From the NCBI GenBank assembly GCA_004369085.1, contig ML210227.1, positions 61,602-125,601 on the forward strand: a stretch of DNA of 64,000 bases. The letters run 5' to 3'. Made by a program: the position numbers and the translations under genes. The notes under the pieces are model-generated. The model had not been told where the DNA came from and ran no database searches. It worked only from the letters and a program-made list of their open reading frames with translations. Position 1 is the stretch's first letter. Every line of letters starts with the position of its first letter. The stretch comes from Coprinopsis marcescibilis (taxonomy: Eukaryota > Basidiomycota > Agaricomycetes > Agaricales > Psathyrellaceae). This document shows positions 1 to 10,574 of the stretch, piece after piece.

Positions 1-1290
1 GAAAGGGTACTTTGCCAGTGAGGCCCTGAGATTTGTTCCCATCCCCTTTAGCTTTAGAGCCCTTATTTTTTGATGTCCGAGGCAAAGCTCACCTCGTAAC
101 AGATCCCTCCGAACGAGTACATATCGGACTCTTTATTCGCAGCGATGTGCTCAGATTTGGGGTTCATAAGCTCAGGTGCTTGCCACCTAGGGGTACCACC
201 CTGCTGTGCCGTACTGTACAGGGATGTCCACGAAAGCACTTTCGAGTCAATTAATTTTGACAGTCCGAAATCTGCCAGACAAGCCCTTCCCGCCGGGGTT
301 ACCAGAATGTTATCCTGTGTGTCGTTAGCGTATCATCGACCGATTCTCGACTGTGGTATCTTACCCCTTTTAAGTCAGAGTGTACAACATCTTCTCCGTG
401 AAGATATCGTACGCCATGCAGTATATCAGAGATCTCCAAGCTGAACATCAGCCTGGCTCTTGAACTGATCATTCCAACTCACCAAAAGCAAACAATCAAC
501 ATTGGGTTTCTTCGCCAGATATTCCCTCACATTCCCATTCTCCATCCAAGGAGAGATAAAACATAACCGGCGATCCACATGATCAAGATGGTAGATGCCA
601 TAAAACGGGAGGAGATTTTGATGAGACAACTGGCTCCAGAGGATGCTCTCTCTGTAGAAGACCTAGTTTCATGCAGGGCGCGTTAATCCACATATCTATG
701 CCATATACGGGGGACGCACCTTCAAGACCTGCTCAATATCCGAAATCTGGTATATCCTCACGACCTTGATAGCGACGGATCGTCCACAGAAGGTACCTTT
801 GAACACTTCAGAAAAGTGTCCCGCTGAACAAGGGTATGGTTCACTGGTAACCTCTTGTAGAGCCAAGCATTCTGGGTACAGTCCTGTGCTTATCGAGAGC
901 CGTATCAAGGCTTTCAAGAGTGCCTTCTTGTCGCCCTGGTCAATGAGTAGAGGATGATCAAGTAGCTACGCAATCGTTAGCATGAGATAGGCGCTCTAAA
1001 TACCAAGGACCTACCAGTTGCAGTGTATCCAAGACCAGCTGCGCATCTGTCTCTTGGTAGTTGAGCAGTGCTCGATAGCTTTCCTTCGCCGACACAGATT
1101 CCCTGAACAGCGTAATCAACTGCCTCACAGTCGGTCCCTCGTCCGCATTAACAGACTTCAACGAGTTTAGGTTTTCCTTCGCCTCCCTAACCCGCTCAAC
1201 GAGATTAGGCTGATTTACTCCTTCTCTTGATCCACCAGCTGCTACTGCAGAAGCATTACCAACTCGAGTCCCGGGCCCCCGAAACGTGTT
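1..1290 (-). CDS. TKL-like protein kinase, 3' part of a chimeric gene; runs off the window
   Basis: This stretch encodes a serine/threonine kinase domain, read on the minus strand and cut by the window edge after the start of the C-lobe (GLTGKVPF). Its exons match the complete paralog at 12133-14949. Visible parts are a pre-kinase helical region (NLNSLKSVNADEGPTVRQL), a glycine-loop-like GHFSEVFKG, the lysine strand SVAIKV, the hinge region FISPWMENGNV, a catalytic loop HSDLKGDNIL and ADFGLS. The usual HRD arginine is serine here, but the catalytic Asp and Asn remain. Short introns follow LQL, QVLK, CLLL, DLKG and CYE, at the same places as in the paralog, and intron sequences are still alignable, so the duplication is fairly young. 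The paralog's N-terminal region is missing; its place is taken, in frame, by the ATPase-like sequence next door. A separate internal start cannot be excluded. Confidence 0.8.
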
Positions 1291-3701
1291 CCCCTCATCG
1301 AGTATTTCTTTAACGGCAACAACAATAAAAACAACGCTGAGATGATGGTCAATAATTCGTCTGCCGTTGGAGATTGGATTGCAAAACCTACGCGGAAACA
1401 GTGGGGTAATGACGAAAAGCGGTCGCATAGTATGCGAGAACTCCTGCCAGTCTCCATGTATCAGAGGTTGACATGGGCCTGTTCAACGATAGTGCCATGC
1501 TTGCTCCCTCTTGGAGTGACAAGGCAACAAGCAGAACCGTGAAAGGCGAGATGCCTAACTCGCGGGTGAAGGCCAGGATAGTGAAGCAGACCACGGTACA
1601 AATCATTGCAGTGCAGGCATAAATCGAGTAGCTCCTCATACACTGGATGACGTTAGGAGATTGGCGGATGGCATAGAAAATGGTCGAGAGACCAAGTTCA
1701 GCCAAAACGGTATCGGCAGCATGTCGATCAATGTTGACGACACCCTCGACGGCGATTCCACCACGCATGCGGGATAGATTAGGCTTGCTGCTGGTCCCGT
1801 CTCCAGTCTTTGGGAATAGGTCACCGAGTGCTTGAAGTTGTCGGACAATTTGGGATTTGTCATTGGCGAAGACATCAGCGAGGGTTGCGGAACTACCAGG
1901 CCCAGCGTTCATGGTCATTTCGTACAAGTTCTTGAACTTGCCGAGACCTGAATTCTCACTCGCGGTGGGCTGATCACTGGCGCCCACTTTGACCTTGACA
2001 CCAGGCTCACGAGGCGGATCGAAATTGGCCAACAGACCTATGAGCTCAAATCCGTTCCCGTTACTGCGGCCCTGGAGTTCTGCGTAGGCGATAGCGAACA
2101 CTTGAAGGCCATTTTGTGCGTAATCCTCGACTTCTTTCTCCAGCTGGTTCGTCTTGTTTTGGGTGCAAAGCTCAAGGATGGTGCCGGCCAGCCCTATGGT
2201 TACACGATTGAGCTTGCCCGTCAACTCTTCACGATAAGTGATCTCCGTTCGCTCGTCCGCGAGGTTGAATGGCTTGAAATCCAAAAGCGTGATACCTCGT
2301 CGGAAAACCGCCGTGTCGACAGAAGCAACCCCACTATCAGTGTGGTTCGGATTCTTGCTATGACTCACGCAAGCCGCCAACAAGATGACTTCGTCAGCGG
2401 AGAGGTGGCTGATGGTATTGATGGTGTTGCGATCAATGGTCGAATCGTTGGTGCGGGCCTTGCCATCGCATAGGATAATAATGCCTGCGAGGTCTCCAAT
2501 GGCGGTGAGATGGGTGATACTGGCCTTGTACTCGTCCAGCCAGTGTGCGGCATTGACAAGTAAAGTGACCAAATGAATGATGGCCTTTACAATGACGAAA
2601 TTAATGATGATGACAATGAATGTAGAAGTGGTGGAGATTCCATTGTGGACTCTACCAGTGATAAGGTCCACAATGTTGGAGAGAGTGCGACAGTATTGGT
2701 AACGGAAGCCGGCGTCGAGGTCGAGGTTGAAAAGATCGCCAATCATGAAGATATTCATGATTACAAGGGAAATGTATGCGATGATCTCCTCAAGACGACC
2801 GGTGGTATCATCGTCACAGGTACCCAGGAGAGTTAGAAATCGACCGAGAAATGTATTGCCGCCAGTGGAGATGACGACGCCTACGACCTCCCCTTGTTTG
2901 CAGACAGAACCACTATAATCACATTTCAGACGGATACTGAAAGAAAGGGTGGTGACGACGTACAGAAAACACTGGTCTCCCTCTTTCTTCGATTGCAGAA
3001 GGGATTCCCCAGTGAGAGAAGCCTGATCAATAGATACGTTGATAGCCTCAAGGAGGCGACAGTCTGCTGGGACAGTTTCACCGGCCTTGAAAGAAACAAT
3101 GTCTCCAGGAACGAGGTATGCCGACTCTATCTGGATCCACGCATTGTCCCGGAGAACAATGGCCGTTTGAGGTGGTAATCCACTGACGAAACCCTCTTCC
3201 GCATTTTCTGCATTCCATTCCTCGTAGGACCCAATCGCCGAGTTGATGAACAGCAGAGGAATGATAAAACGGAAATGTTGACAATGAGCCAGGGTTCGGA
3301 GTTGGCCGTTGGATGGAATGATGGCTGCCACCACAGCCGCCTCCATGGCCCATGCCAATGGATTCCACACGAAGCTCAAGAGCTGGTTGCATAGAGATTA
3401 TTGTATTGAAAAGGTTTGGAGTAATAACAATGCAGCCCACCTGTAAGACTGGGTTTTGGGTTGCCGCCCGGAATTGGTTGGGCCCGAAAATTCGTAAACG
3501 CCGCTTCGCTTCCTCACGACTGAGGCCATTCTCGTCGCACTGAAGGACTTGAAGAACATCAGAGATGGCGATCGTCTCCAGGTCAACTATTTCCTTGTCA
3601 TACAGATCCTCATCTCTGAGCTGAATCTCAAGGGATCTTAGCATGTCAGTGGTACGCGTGCTTGAAACAGAGTTACGCACTGTGCTCATGTCCAGCTTCA
3701 T
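1291..3701 (-). CDS. P-type (plasma-membrane H+-ATPase-like) pseudo-enzyme, 5' part of a chimeric gene
   Basis: The product clearly descends from fungal type III proton pumps: an N-terminal cytosolic region (SREEAKRRLRIFGPNQF), SFVWNPLAWAME, INVSIDQASLTGES, KPFNLADERTEITYREE and MRSYSIYAC. Start is the ATG at 3701. Introns at 3383-3440 (58 nt), 2913-2963 (51 nt, in-frame) and 1337-1391 (55 nt) restore the family sequence; with the last one removed the frame passes through membrane span 7 and straight into the kinase region. The catalytic motifs are broken although no stop interrupts the reading frame: the phosphorylation motif SDKTGTLT is CDGKARTND (2444-2470), the hinge GDGVNDAP is GDGTSSKP (1781-1807), the nucleotide-site Lys is Ile (about 2196), and the M4 motif IPIAMP is not recognisable. 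Only TGES is intact. Spans after M7 are absent. Proton transport is therefore unlikely; it is either a decaying copy or a pseudo-enzyme. Confidence 0.8.
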
Positions 3702-4587
3702 GTCTACTAGTGTTGTTTCAGTAATTGAACTTCAAGGTATAATGACAAGTTTAACTGACGTTGAGGCTCCTCATTTTCAGCATATCCTAAATCCTTGTGC
3801 TCTCGTTTCTGTTTCTCCGCACCAGGAAGGGGCGACGACACCGCTAAAGGTTGACTGGCTTGCGTAGGACTTGGAGGAGGCAGCCTACCGAGCTGGCAAA
3901 CGGTTCACGACGAGAGTATAGACATGAAAAGAGGCATCGAATCACCTTCGCTCCTTCCGCACTCTGCGCGGCGCTCGATGGCATACTCAAACGAACGTCG
4001 TGAATGTGGACTTTGGCAACGGATAGTGCACCCGCTACCGCAACACACCTATTCTGCTTGAGACAACAGCCACAAGACTACGCGTGATACTTACCTTAAG
4101 TGAAAGCTTTATATGGCTTACTGAAAATAATAGGATCTATTCCTGGAAAAACAACATCGCATAATACATAGTGGATACGTCATTCGTCAAGTTTGTAGAG
4201 ACCAGTACATACTTACGTGGAAGGAGCGTGTACCTTGGGCATCCCATGCTGATCCTTGTCCTGCGGCTTCGAGTTGGCTTCGAGGCTGGGGAAGGCTGGG
4301 GCGTGCTTGTGACACCTGCGACGGTCGACCCATAACCACCCGTTCAAAATGTATTCCCCGTTATTTCAAATAACAATCATCCGAGTGCCAGTGCAAGTCC
4401 AAAAAGAGGTCCATCTCGTTTTCGTAGTATTTCTAGTTGTTGCATCAAATAAGACCTTCTGATGACGACGGTCAGCGCCCATTAGTCATGGACCCATGTC
4501 AGTGGGATGAGGCCATAGGGGCATACTGGGGCGCTGACAACAGTTCGTCTTGACCGCCACCGCTGTTGCAACCCGATATTCCGTCCC
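3702..4587. other. intergenic, no gene seen
   Basis: This interval separates the divergently arranged ATPase-like gene (minus) and the first secreted barrel gene (plus), so it must hold both promoters. Reading frames here are short and show no recognisable protein. No repeat or RNA gene was recognised. Confidence 0.5.
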
Positions 4588-5192
4588 ATGAAATTCCTTC
4601 CGCTTTGGTTCGCATCACTTCAGGTGGGACTCGTGCTGGCAGGGCCGTGGATTCAATTCGATGCAGGTCATATGTGCGTATAAGACATATCAGGAGCAAC
4701 GCTGGGAGAGCTGACCATCGGCGCTACCAAAATTTGTGTCGAGCAGAGGAGCATGTGGGACGTACATTTCCGACAATGACTTTGTGCGTTAATTTCCTTT
4801 GACCTACTGCACGGACAGTTCACTGATATCGCGCTAGGTCATTGCTGTGGACAAAGGGGTGCGCAGAGCTCTAGAGCCCTATTTCCGCATGATTTGGAAC
4901 GAAGCTCATCATTTGTCCATCCTCCTGACAGGCCTGGGTTGGTGGGAAGTACTGTGGCAGGAACATGTCGTTGGAATTGGGAGGGACCGTCGTTCAGGGG
5001 GCTGTTCTCGACCTGGTGGGCTAAATTATTTACCTCCGATGGGTTCTCGGTGTTGACGAGACTGTACCGTTTTTCCAGTGCCATGATTGCCCTAGGTACA
5101 CGTTTGCAGTGACTCCTGCAATCTGGGCTACCTTCCAATTGGCGCCAGAAGACATAGAAGTCACCGAGGGCAGCTGGAAATATGTCTTTTGA
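4588..5192 (+). CDS. small secreted RlpA/expansin-like double-psi beta-barrel protein A
   Basis: The ATG at 4588 opens a signal peptide (MKFLPLWFASLQVGLVLAGP) followed by at least one intron. The middle exon (from 4838) reads VIAVDKGVRRALEPYF. The 3' exons, joined across an intron at 5016-5078 (63 nt), read YCGRNMSLELGG...AVLDL-CHDCPRYTFAV and end in TEGSWKYVF at 5190-5192. This is the Cys-strand-Cys pattern of RlpA-like barrels, where a C-G-K-x-V strand is followed by a D-x-C-x-x-C-x-x-x-x-L-D-L strand and a final S-W-x-F. The product is likely secreted and cell-wall or apoplast facing; no catalytic activity is implied. Between HHLSI (about 4920) and the KYCGRN segment (4947-4962) the frame shifts by one with no clear intron, so the gene may be damaged or carry an unusual splice. 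Its neighbour at 5897 is a paralog with the same 3' intron. Confidence 0.5.
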
Positions 5193-5896
5193 CCGGGCCT
5201 AGCTCAGACAATACGGTCCACGCCAGAACCTCAAGCTACTACCCGTCCAACATCCAACTGGCGACCTTTGGCAATGACTCTTTTAGGTACCCGACGGCGC
5301 AACAATGGGAAGGGGTGTATCGTTCTTTGACTCCCGGCGGTCCAGAGGCAGTCACGACAGGCCCAATGAAGCAATATCCTGGCCATTCCCGCTCCATGTG
5401 AAGCGGTAGCGGACGCTCTTCAACGCGCACATCCTTTTAGAGGATAAGAAAGAGTCGTGTGCCAGCTTTTTATACTTACCCGATCTACCTAGCAAACATA
5501 GACATGCGTATGTCCGGTAGTAACGCTGTTTATTCAATCTCGAATATAGCCGACCTGGATCGGAAAGTGTTTCGTGTTGGTTTCATTAGTTATTGAGTCT
5601 GCCTCTTCATAACTCTCGTCAAGAGTACGTATGGGCGCCGAAGGTCAACTCGGCTTTTGAGACTCATCTTGTCCTAAGTGACCCGGAGGAACGAGGAGAA
5701 ACGTGCCTCACATTAGTGCTTCGTTGCCGTACGTGAATTTTGATCAGAATTTAGAATCCCAGCAAGACGTCCATCACTGTCCACTGATAGGGTCCGCGCG
5801 TCGGGCAGTCTTTCCCGTCCAATTCCCGTATAACGGGATGTAGACTATTCAATCGGCTTCCACGGCCTTTCTCCTCTTCCCAACGCCCTCTAAAAT
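5193..5896. other. intergenic between the two secreted barrel genes
   Basis: About 0.7 kb between the tandem paralogs. An open frame near 5189-5401 has no recognisable domain and no splice partner that I could find. The end of this interval should hold the promoter of the second gene. Confidence 0.4.
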
Positions 5897-6550
5897 ATGG
5901 AAATCTTCCTACTCTCGTTTTTCGCCCTACTCTTTGGGCTGGCCAGTGCCTCCAAGTGGACATGGGGTGAAACCAACTTTGTGTACGTGTCACGAATCAA
6001 CTTTTCAGCCGCAACGGCTTCCAGTCTCGCGAAAAAAAGCTATGCTTGGCTCACATCAAATCCTTGGACAGGGGTGTCTGCGGCAAGTACATAAATGAAA
6101 CACAATTTGTGCGTGGTTATTCATCGAAGTTTCGCGCTCATGGCACATACTTATTTTCGTTGGTTTTCTTTATTGTAGGCTATCGCTGTGAGCGAACATG
6201 TGCGCACCGTTGACCGACGTTTTCGGACATCACTGATGTTGGTTCAACAGGATTTTGACGGCGGACGGGACTGCAACAGGCGCGTTGTCTTGGAGTGGGG
6301 TGGAGTAACACGGAAGGGTACGATTCTTGACTTGGTGAGCCCAATCTCTCTGTTAGTTGTGTGCAAATTTCTCACTCAGGTCTGCATTGGCCTCGTTCAG
6401 TGCACGGAATGTGCGCCTGGGGACATTCGGCTAACGCGACACTTCTGGGGCTCCTTCCTCCTTGGACCAGACGAAGGCCCGGTATTGGATGGCTCCTGGA
6501 GTTTTGCATCCCAGCTATACGACCTGAAGCTGGCGGATAAGCCGACTTGA
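5897..6550 (+). CDS. small secreted RlpA/expansin-like double-psi beta-barrel protein B
   Basis: The ATG at 5897 starts a clear signal peptide (MEIFLLSFFALLFGLASAS). After an intron ending near 6179 the frame reads AVSEHVRTVDRRF and then DCNRRVVLEWGGVTRKGTIL. A 66-nt intron at 6335-6400 joins ILDL to CTECAPGDIRLTRHFW, and the protein ends at 6550 shortly after GSWSF. The Cys/Gly strand, the D-L-C-x-x-C turn and the closing S-W-S-F match RlpA-like double-psi barrels of fungal small secreted proteins (expansin/plant-natriuretic-peptide-like superfamily). A further short in-frame intron near 5981-6022 is possible. It is a tandem paralog of the gene at 4588, with the last intron at the same codon. 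Such proteins are usually extracellular and bind or loosen wall polymers; which applies here is not visible. Confidence 0.62.
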
Positions 6551-6750
6551 TCGATTCAAGGCCCTCAAGAGCTGGGTGGTTTGAAGTGATATCCATTTTC
6601 ACAGCGATGCATTTTCGCTGCTGTGACTGTACCATTCTTGTAATATACCGGGTCAAGTGTCACACTTTGGGGGTTTCCATAATGTCCATATATCCTATTT
6701 TTCGTCTTCGCATTCCCAACACCTTTGAGCTTTGCCAAGACAGATTGGAA

Positions 6751-7286
6751 TCACCCTTCCCGCTCGTCCCGCATGGCGAATGTGTTCTCCAGATCAATCG
6801 ATGTCTCCACAGCGTGGTACCCATCCTGCCTTCCTCCCAAAAATGTCTCCACAGTGTACGTTTCCTCGCAGAGAAGCGCCAATCTAATGAGCATTCCAAG
6901 CGCGAGGAACATTACGAAGGCCAAAAATAGGAGGATCGACAGGACGACGTGGTTAGTCGGTGGATCCTCATACATCCCCTGCCAGTGGATACCACTAGCG
7001 CAGCGGAGAAAAACCTTGAGTAGGTCTGTGCAATGAAGATGTGGGTTGACGCTCTTACAATTGGAAACGGAATTGGGGGAGACTGCGATGTGGGAGTGGT
7101 CTTATGTGCAGGTACTACTGGGGTAGCGGGGTATATCCTGGAACGATCGATAGTTCCTGATTTCGGTTGGTGCCTTGATAATCGTGGCTTGTACGTGCCC
7201 CCGCCTTTTAGGGAGGCTGGCGTTGCCTTGAAATGGCCTCTCCTGCTCACACCCTCCTTCGCTTCTCGCAGACTTGAATCAGCCAT
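6751..7286 (-). CDS. small single-span membrane protein, unknown function
   Basis: Two exons on the minus strand join in phase through an 80-nt intron at 6979-7058: a Pro/Ser/basic-rich exon starting MADSSLREAKEGVSRRG (7286) and a second exon starting GMYEDPPTNHVV. The second holds one strong hydrophobic segment (LSILLFLAFVMFLALGMLIR) and a polar acidic tail ending DEREG (stop 6751-6753). About 150 residues, no signal peptide, probably a bitopic membrane protein. I do not recognise a family. The stop overlaps a possible GT donor, so a further 3' exon is possible. Confidence 0.42.
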
Positions 7287-8454
7287 CCGTGACGTCGTTA
7301 TTCCGCCGACGTCAAGTCTGACCTTCGGGAAGAGCGCCAGTTGGAGTTCTGTTCTTCTCCTACACGAAACAGGCTACGGATGTTGATTTAGCAAAAGAGG
7401 GTGATGAGGCGAGGTGGTACTTAGTACGACTGCACTGTATAAGTATTCACTAGTGTCCATTTTCTCAACGACAACAAGTGTCAAGCACCATTACGGCTGG
7501 GAGGTGAGGACAATTCACAGTAGGGCGATTCCCACCTAATGCATTCCTCGAGAAAGTATCAGAGTAACTTCCTGAGCTTCAAAACAAGAAGCACGGCATA
7601 ACATGCGAAGTTTGACGGACGTCACTACCCCTGAAATAAAAGGAGGCTTGTCGGGGTTGAACGAACTGTCCGTGTCCACTGTCTAGTAGAATGTTTGTTG
7701 GACATCCATTGATAAATGATCTGGATATGGAATGAATTACTTCTCCAAGTTCCCGCACTGGCGGTTCCAGTACATAGGCAATTGAGACCGAGCACAAATT
7801 CCAAAGGACCCTGAATTCTGACTTTAAAATCAGTCGAGAACCCAGCAGCGAAATTCCCCGCCAGTCAACAAATAAGCAGCAAGTTGTACTACAACTTGCT
7901 GCTTATCCTCGATTCGTCAAGGTGAACACTACAACGCAAACCAAAGCAACCCATAAAGAGAAACCCACCTTCCCTTTTCGCCCCTCGGGCTTCATCGATC
8001 TTCAAAGCTTCATGCCCGAGCCCCCTCGCTCCTGTGCGCTAAAACCGTTGCTTACCAAATCGTCTTGAATTCTGGAAACAACCCCAGATCTATTTTAAGA
8101 ACCGCGCAACGCGAAAGGATCCACCAGAATGTCTCAAGCAGGCGCCACAACCCGAACCACTCGGTTCGCGGTGAGACAGAAGAACCCTTTCCTCTCAGTG
8201 AACGCGAACCACACTTTCTCCCACACCCTCTCCATCCTCCACTACCTTTCGTTGAACTCGAACTTTGGAATTGAGCATTGTTGGAATCTGGAATCTGGAA
8301 GACGATAGGATTGGAGGTGCGTTTTTAAGCTCGGAGCGAAGGGTTGGTGCCGAATGACGAACGACGGTAGATACACTCAGACTGTCTGGCTAGGATATAA
8401 GACGCCCAATTCGTAGTACGAACGAGCCGTACTCGCCACGCCGCCACACCCCAG
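7287..8454. other. intergenic with a perfect palindrome
   Basis: No gene was found. It contains the 35-nt palindrome at 7872-7906 and, at its right end, the promoter and leader of the Hva1-TUDOR gene. The leader region (7930-8450) is C-rich on the plus strand. Confidence 0.5.
7872..7906. repeat. perfect 17-bp inverted repeat with 1-nt spacer
   Basis: The left arm ATAAGCAGCAAGTTGTA (7872-7888) is the exact reverse complement of the right arm (7890-7906), with a single C at the centre. It lies about 550 bp upstream of the Hva1-TUDOR ATG. It could form a hairpin or cruciform or bind a dimeric protein; no coding sequence overlaps it. Confidence 0.95.
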
Positions 8455-9222
8455 ATGGCCGATAAAAACATCCAACCAGGCGATGAAGTGACCTGGAACT
8501 ACGGCAAGGGCCACCCCAGCGGGACGGTCGCCGAGGTGCAAACCGAGGCTGGTGGAAAGCTCGAGATCGAGACGGCGGGCAAGACAGTGCACAAGAACTC
8601 GGACCCGCAGAACCCTGCTGTGCATGTTGAGCGGGAAGGGAACGATGTGGTTAAGCGGGCGAGTGAGTTGGAGAAGACTGGGGAAGCCGCTGAGAAGGAG
8701 AACGGGAAGGAGGGCGAGACAGGGAAAGGAGGCCAGGAGGCAAACGGCGAGGCGCACCCTGCTGCTGCTGCTGATGCCAGCTCCGCCGAAAAGGAGCCAC
8801 CCAAGGAAGCAGAGGTTGGCGAGAAACGCAATAGAGAAGACGTAGCCAAAGAAGGGGGTGAAGGGGAAGCAGCCAAAGAAGAGGTCAAAACTGCAGCGGA
8901 GGAGCAAAAGGAAATTGAAAGCGCAGAACAGGATGCAGGGAAGGAAGCCAAGAAACCGAAGCTGGATGAAGGGGCAGATGCTGGCACTGAGGCAAAAACC
9001 GAGGTTCAGGAGAAAGAAAAAGCTCCTGCGAAAAGAGGAAGGGGTGGGAAGGCGTCCCGAGCAAGAGGGCAGTCCACCGCGGCTAGGCGGACATCTACAA
9101 GGAATAAAAAGGGTGCTGCCGCACAGCCTGCGGAGGGAGAAGCTGATACGACAGCACAGAGCGCTGCAGGTGGGGAGGCCGCTCAGCCGATGGCAGATGA
9201 GACCGCGCAATCGAAAGACTAG
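8455..9222 (+). CDS. Hva1-TUDOR domain protein with Lys/Glu/Ala-rich tail
   Basis: This is an intronless 255-residue protein. Residues 1-68 (IQPGDEVTWNYGKGHPSGTV, then KNSDPQNPAVHVER, then GNDVVKRASEL) match the short fungal domain named hypervirulence-associated protein TUDOR (Hva1_TUDOR), a small SH3-like fold also found in many harmless fungi and bacteria. The rest, about residues 69-255, is low-complexity Lys/Glu/Ala/Gly sequence with a basic patch near residues 185-220 that includes an AT-hook-like KRGRGGK, which suggests a nuclear or nucleic-acid-bound protein. The ATG at 8455 is chosen because the domain begins immediately after it. The reverse strand also carries a long open frame, which I treat as a composition shadow. 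It is convergent with the eIF3g gene. Confidence 0.85.
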   Translation: MADKNIQPGDEVTWNYGKGHPSGTVAEVQTEAGGKLEIETAGKTVHKNSDPQNPAVHVEREGNDVVKRASELEKTGEAAEKENGKEGETGKGGQEANGEAHPAAAADASSAEKEPPKEAEVGEKRNREDVAKEGGEGEAAKEEVKTAAEEQKEIESAEQDAGKEAKKPKLDEGADAGTEAKTEVQEKEKAPAKRGRGGKASRARGQSTAARRTSTRNKKGAAAQPAEGEADTTAQSAAGGEAAQPMADETAQSKD

Positions 9223-9365
9223 CGTCGTGGAGAATTTAGATGGTTTCTTTGTATCTTACCAATTTGTGACCGGAGAATATATTCCATAATGTCTGGTGAA
9301 TATGCAGGTGGATGAGCTCGATAGATTCAAGACAAGGATATAGTACAATCTTTTGGATGAGTAAT

Positions 9366-10574
9366 TTATCTTCCTTCTGTACGAGGCTCTATAATGAGGG
9401 TCAGAAACGGGAAAGAGGCAGGGACGTGACGAAAACATACGGCTCCACTGGACGCTGAGAATGAGGTTGTCGTAACCCCTTCCGTTGACCTTCTCCATAG
9501 CTTTTTGAGCAACTGAACGTTCCTCGAAACTGACGAAAGCGAAGCCCTTTCCGGCACCAGTCTCGCGATCTCTGCCAACATACACCCTGGCGACCCGACC
9601 GAATGCACCGAAAAGCTCACGCAGATCGTTCTCGCCGGTTTCTTCTGAGATGTTGGTGACACGGAGCGTTGGGAGGTCGTCTCTGGAAGTACCACCCATT
9701 CTTTCTCCGCCACGACCAGCACCCGCACGCATCGATGGGGGCACGTATTTGCCGGTTGTTGAGGTGGTTGCTGCAGCTGCAGGTTCTGCGCCAGTGTCTT
9801 CCTCTGTAATAAGATGCAAATGATTAGCGTTGGTGTTTGAAAGACAAGGGGTTTAGCCGTACCTCCTGTGGTCTCCAATGCACCAAGCTTGTCCTTGAAC
9901 GGACATTTTGCTGTGAAATGGTCGCCCTTGCAAAGTCGACATGACACCTTTCCTGCACCGGCTGCTTTCAGTCGTTTCTGGACACCGTCGTCTTGTGCCG
10001 CCTCCGCTTCGGTTTGCTGATGAGAGAGATGAGTACGATCGTGCAGCAGCAGAGCTGACAAAAATCCATCCGTACCTTGTTTCCAGCAGAGATTTTGAGG
10101 GCAACGTTTTCACCGACGGTCGTGGTCGCTGAATCAGGACCTGGCTTCTTGCCCTTGTCCTGGCCAAACTTTGCCCACTTCTTGCGTTCTGCGACGCTGT
10201 GCTCTACTACAGATTTCTGCAGCGTGCGCTTTATTTTGCGGGTGATCTGATGGGGTAGGGGTTGAATTTAGCATTTAGCATTTAGTTGGTGTGTAGTGCA
10301 AGATCGGGGTCGTATGCACCTTGACTTTCTTGCCATCCTCGTTCAGTGCGTACTCGACGATAGTTCTGACGCCGTTGGCATCGACTCCCTCGTCGGTGGG
10401 TGGGCCTGTGGACAAGGAGGAAATTTGATTAGGGTCATGATTGGAATACGGATTTTTGGGAAAGATGGGGCTTACCGAGGTCGTCTACATCGTCTGCCCA
10501 AGATGTCTTTGCTAGTCTGTGTGGTATGATCAATGGTGGGCTGTGATAGAGGCGCTGGGGACGTACGATGCCAT
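9366..10574 (-). CDS. TIF35: eukaryotic translation initiation factor 3 subunit G (eIF3g/Tif35)
   Basis: This gene encodes the eIF3 subunit that binds RNA and the small ribosomal subunit during initiation and scanning. The ATG at 10574 opens a tiny exon (ATG GCA TC) spliced to LAKTSWADDVDDL, the typical N-terminus. Further exons give GVRTIVEYALNEDGKKVK, ITRKIKRTLQKSVVEH and a CCHC knuckle (CRLCKGDHFTAKCPFKD). A linker with KYVPPSMRAG follows, and then a C-terminal RRM with RNP2 LRVTNI and RNP1 KGFAFVSF. The last intron (donor after QWS) joins to QPRTEGR and the stop at 9366-9368. At least five short introns are needed, all GT-AG. It is a single-copy housekeeping gene, convergent with the Hva1 gene 143 bp away. 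Confidence 0.93.

Noticed and set aside
8377..9210. 277-codon Cys/Leu/Phe-rich frame opposite the Hva1-TUDOR gene
   Set aside because: Explained by the Glu/Lys/Ala-rich sense codons; no domain or start context supports it.
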